Origin: a bacterium | Lineage (GTDB): Bacteria; Desulfobacterota; Binatia; Binatales; Binataceae | Assembly: GCA_014896235.1 (NCBI GenBank) | Contig: JADBKU010000026.1 | Location: 1-44,854 of the forward strand | Direction: 5' to 3' | DNA length: 44,854 nt | Part shown: one piece after another, positions 44,801 through 44,854 of the stretch | Position numbering within the stretch: position 1 is the stretch's first letter | Layout: every line of letters starts with the position of its first letter | The notes under the pieces: model-generated | What the model saw: only the letters and a program-made list of their open reading frames with translations | Told to the model about the DNA's origin: nothing | Database searches by the model: none | Program-made: the position numbers and the translations under genes

Positions 44801-44854
44801 TGTCAGCAATCATGTGAATCTCCCCCCTCAATGATCATCTGAAACTCCCCCCTC
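44801..44854. mobile_element. IS21-like transposon terminus at the right window edge
   Basis: Starts TGTCAGCAATCATGTGAATC at the exact break in the permease gene. The motif CTCCCCCCTC repeats at 44821-44830 region and again at 44845-44854, each preceded by TGAA or CTGAAA. TG start and internal tandem motifs are IS21-type features. No transposase is in view. It is unrelated in sequence to the element at 1-44. Confidence 0.6.

Noticed and set aside
1..44854. CRISPR array
   Set aside because: No set of regularly spaced 25-40-bp repeats with unique spacers. The repeats found are att, arm-type, iteron-like and REP-like.

Overview
The window looks like a fragment of a GC-rich, Gram-negative bacterial chromosome, probably a metagenome contig because both ends stop inside IS21-like transposon termini. 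The housekeeping part (acyl-CoA dehydrogenase with a phosphotransferase partner, wax-ester-synthase-like acyltransferase, MlaC, nu-class GST, MetE-C-like protein, LemA/M48 pair, SmpB, CoaE, PanE) fits an uncultured soil or groundwater lineage of the former deltaproteobacterial kind (Binatota or Desulfobacterota-like). That placement is an impression from gene content, not a demonstrated assignment.

Layout. 1-762: IS21-like end, wrecked IS3 transposase and unassigned sequence. 763-839: intact tRNA-Arg(TCG). 840-19910: an integrated element of about 19.1 kb, bounded by a perfect 46-bp direct repeat of the tRNA 3' half (794-839 and 19865-19910), with a tyrosine integrase beside the right junction and matching short TAGACG repeats just inside both ends. 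19911-43008: ordinary chromosomal genes for acyl-CoA/lipid metabolism, CoA synthesis, proteostasis and hydrolases. 43009-44854: a phage tail gene relic, a repeat, a membrane protein and an ABC-2 permease cut off at position 44801 by the second IS21-like end.

The island has two halves. The right half (15854-19681) is a mobility and replication module: integrase, AlpA-like regulator, small ORFs, a phage O-like winged-helix replication protein whose gene contains an iteron-like repeat cluster (a possible lambda-style internal origin), and a helicase-loader-like protein. There are no capsid, tail, terminase or conjugation genes, so it resembles a phage satellite or a small replicating island. The left half (1248-15406) is cargo: a predicted defence cassette built on a DUF499 AAA+ ATPase, a DUF1156 zinc-ribbon adenine methyltransferase and a SNF2 helicase with C-terminal DUF3883 and an unusual N-terminal XRE helix-turn-helix. 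The same strand carries a 241-residue protein with an AbiU2/HEPN-like tail that is translationally coupled to the methyltransferase, an HNH protein and a DUF559 nuclease flanked by inverted repeats. Three toxin-antitoxin pairs (DUF433/DUF5615, RHH/MazF, VapBC) are interleaved.

How the parts may work together (inference): the methyltransferase marks self DNA, the helicase and ATPase translocate on or remodel unmarked invading DNA, and the accessory nucleases or HEPN-like protein act as effectors. The XRE domain fused to the helicase may autoregulate the cassette through a palindrome just upstream of its own start. The toxin-antitoxin pairs would stabilise the island or add abortive infection.
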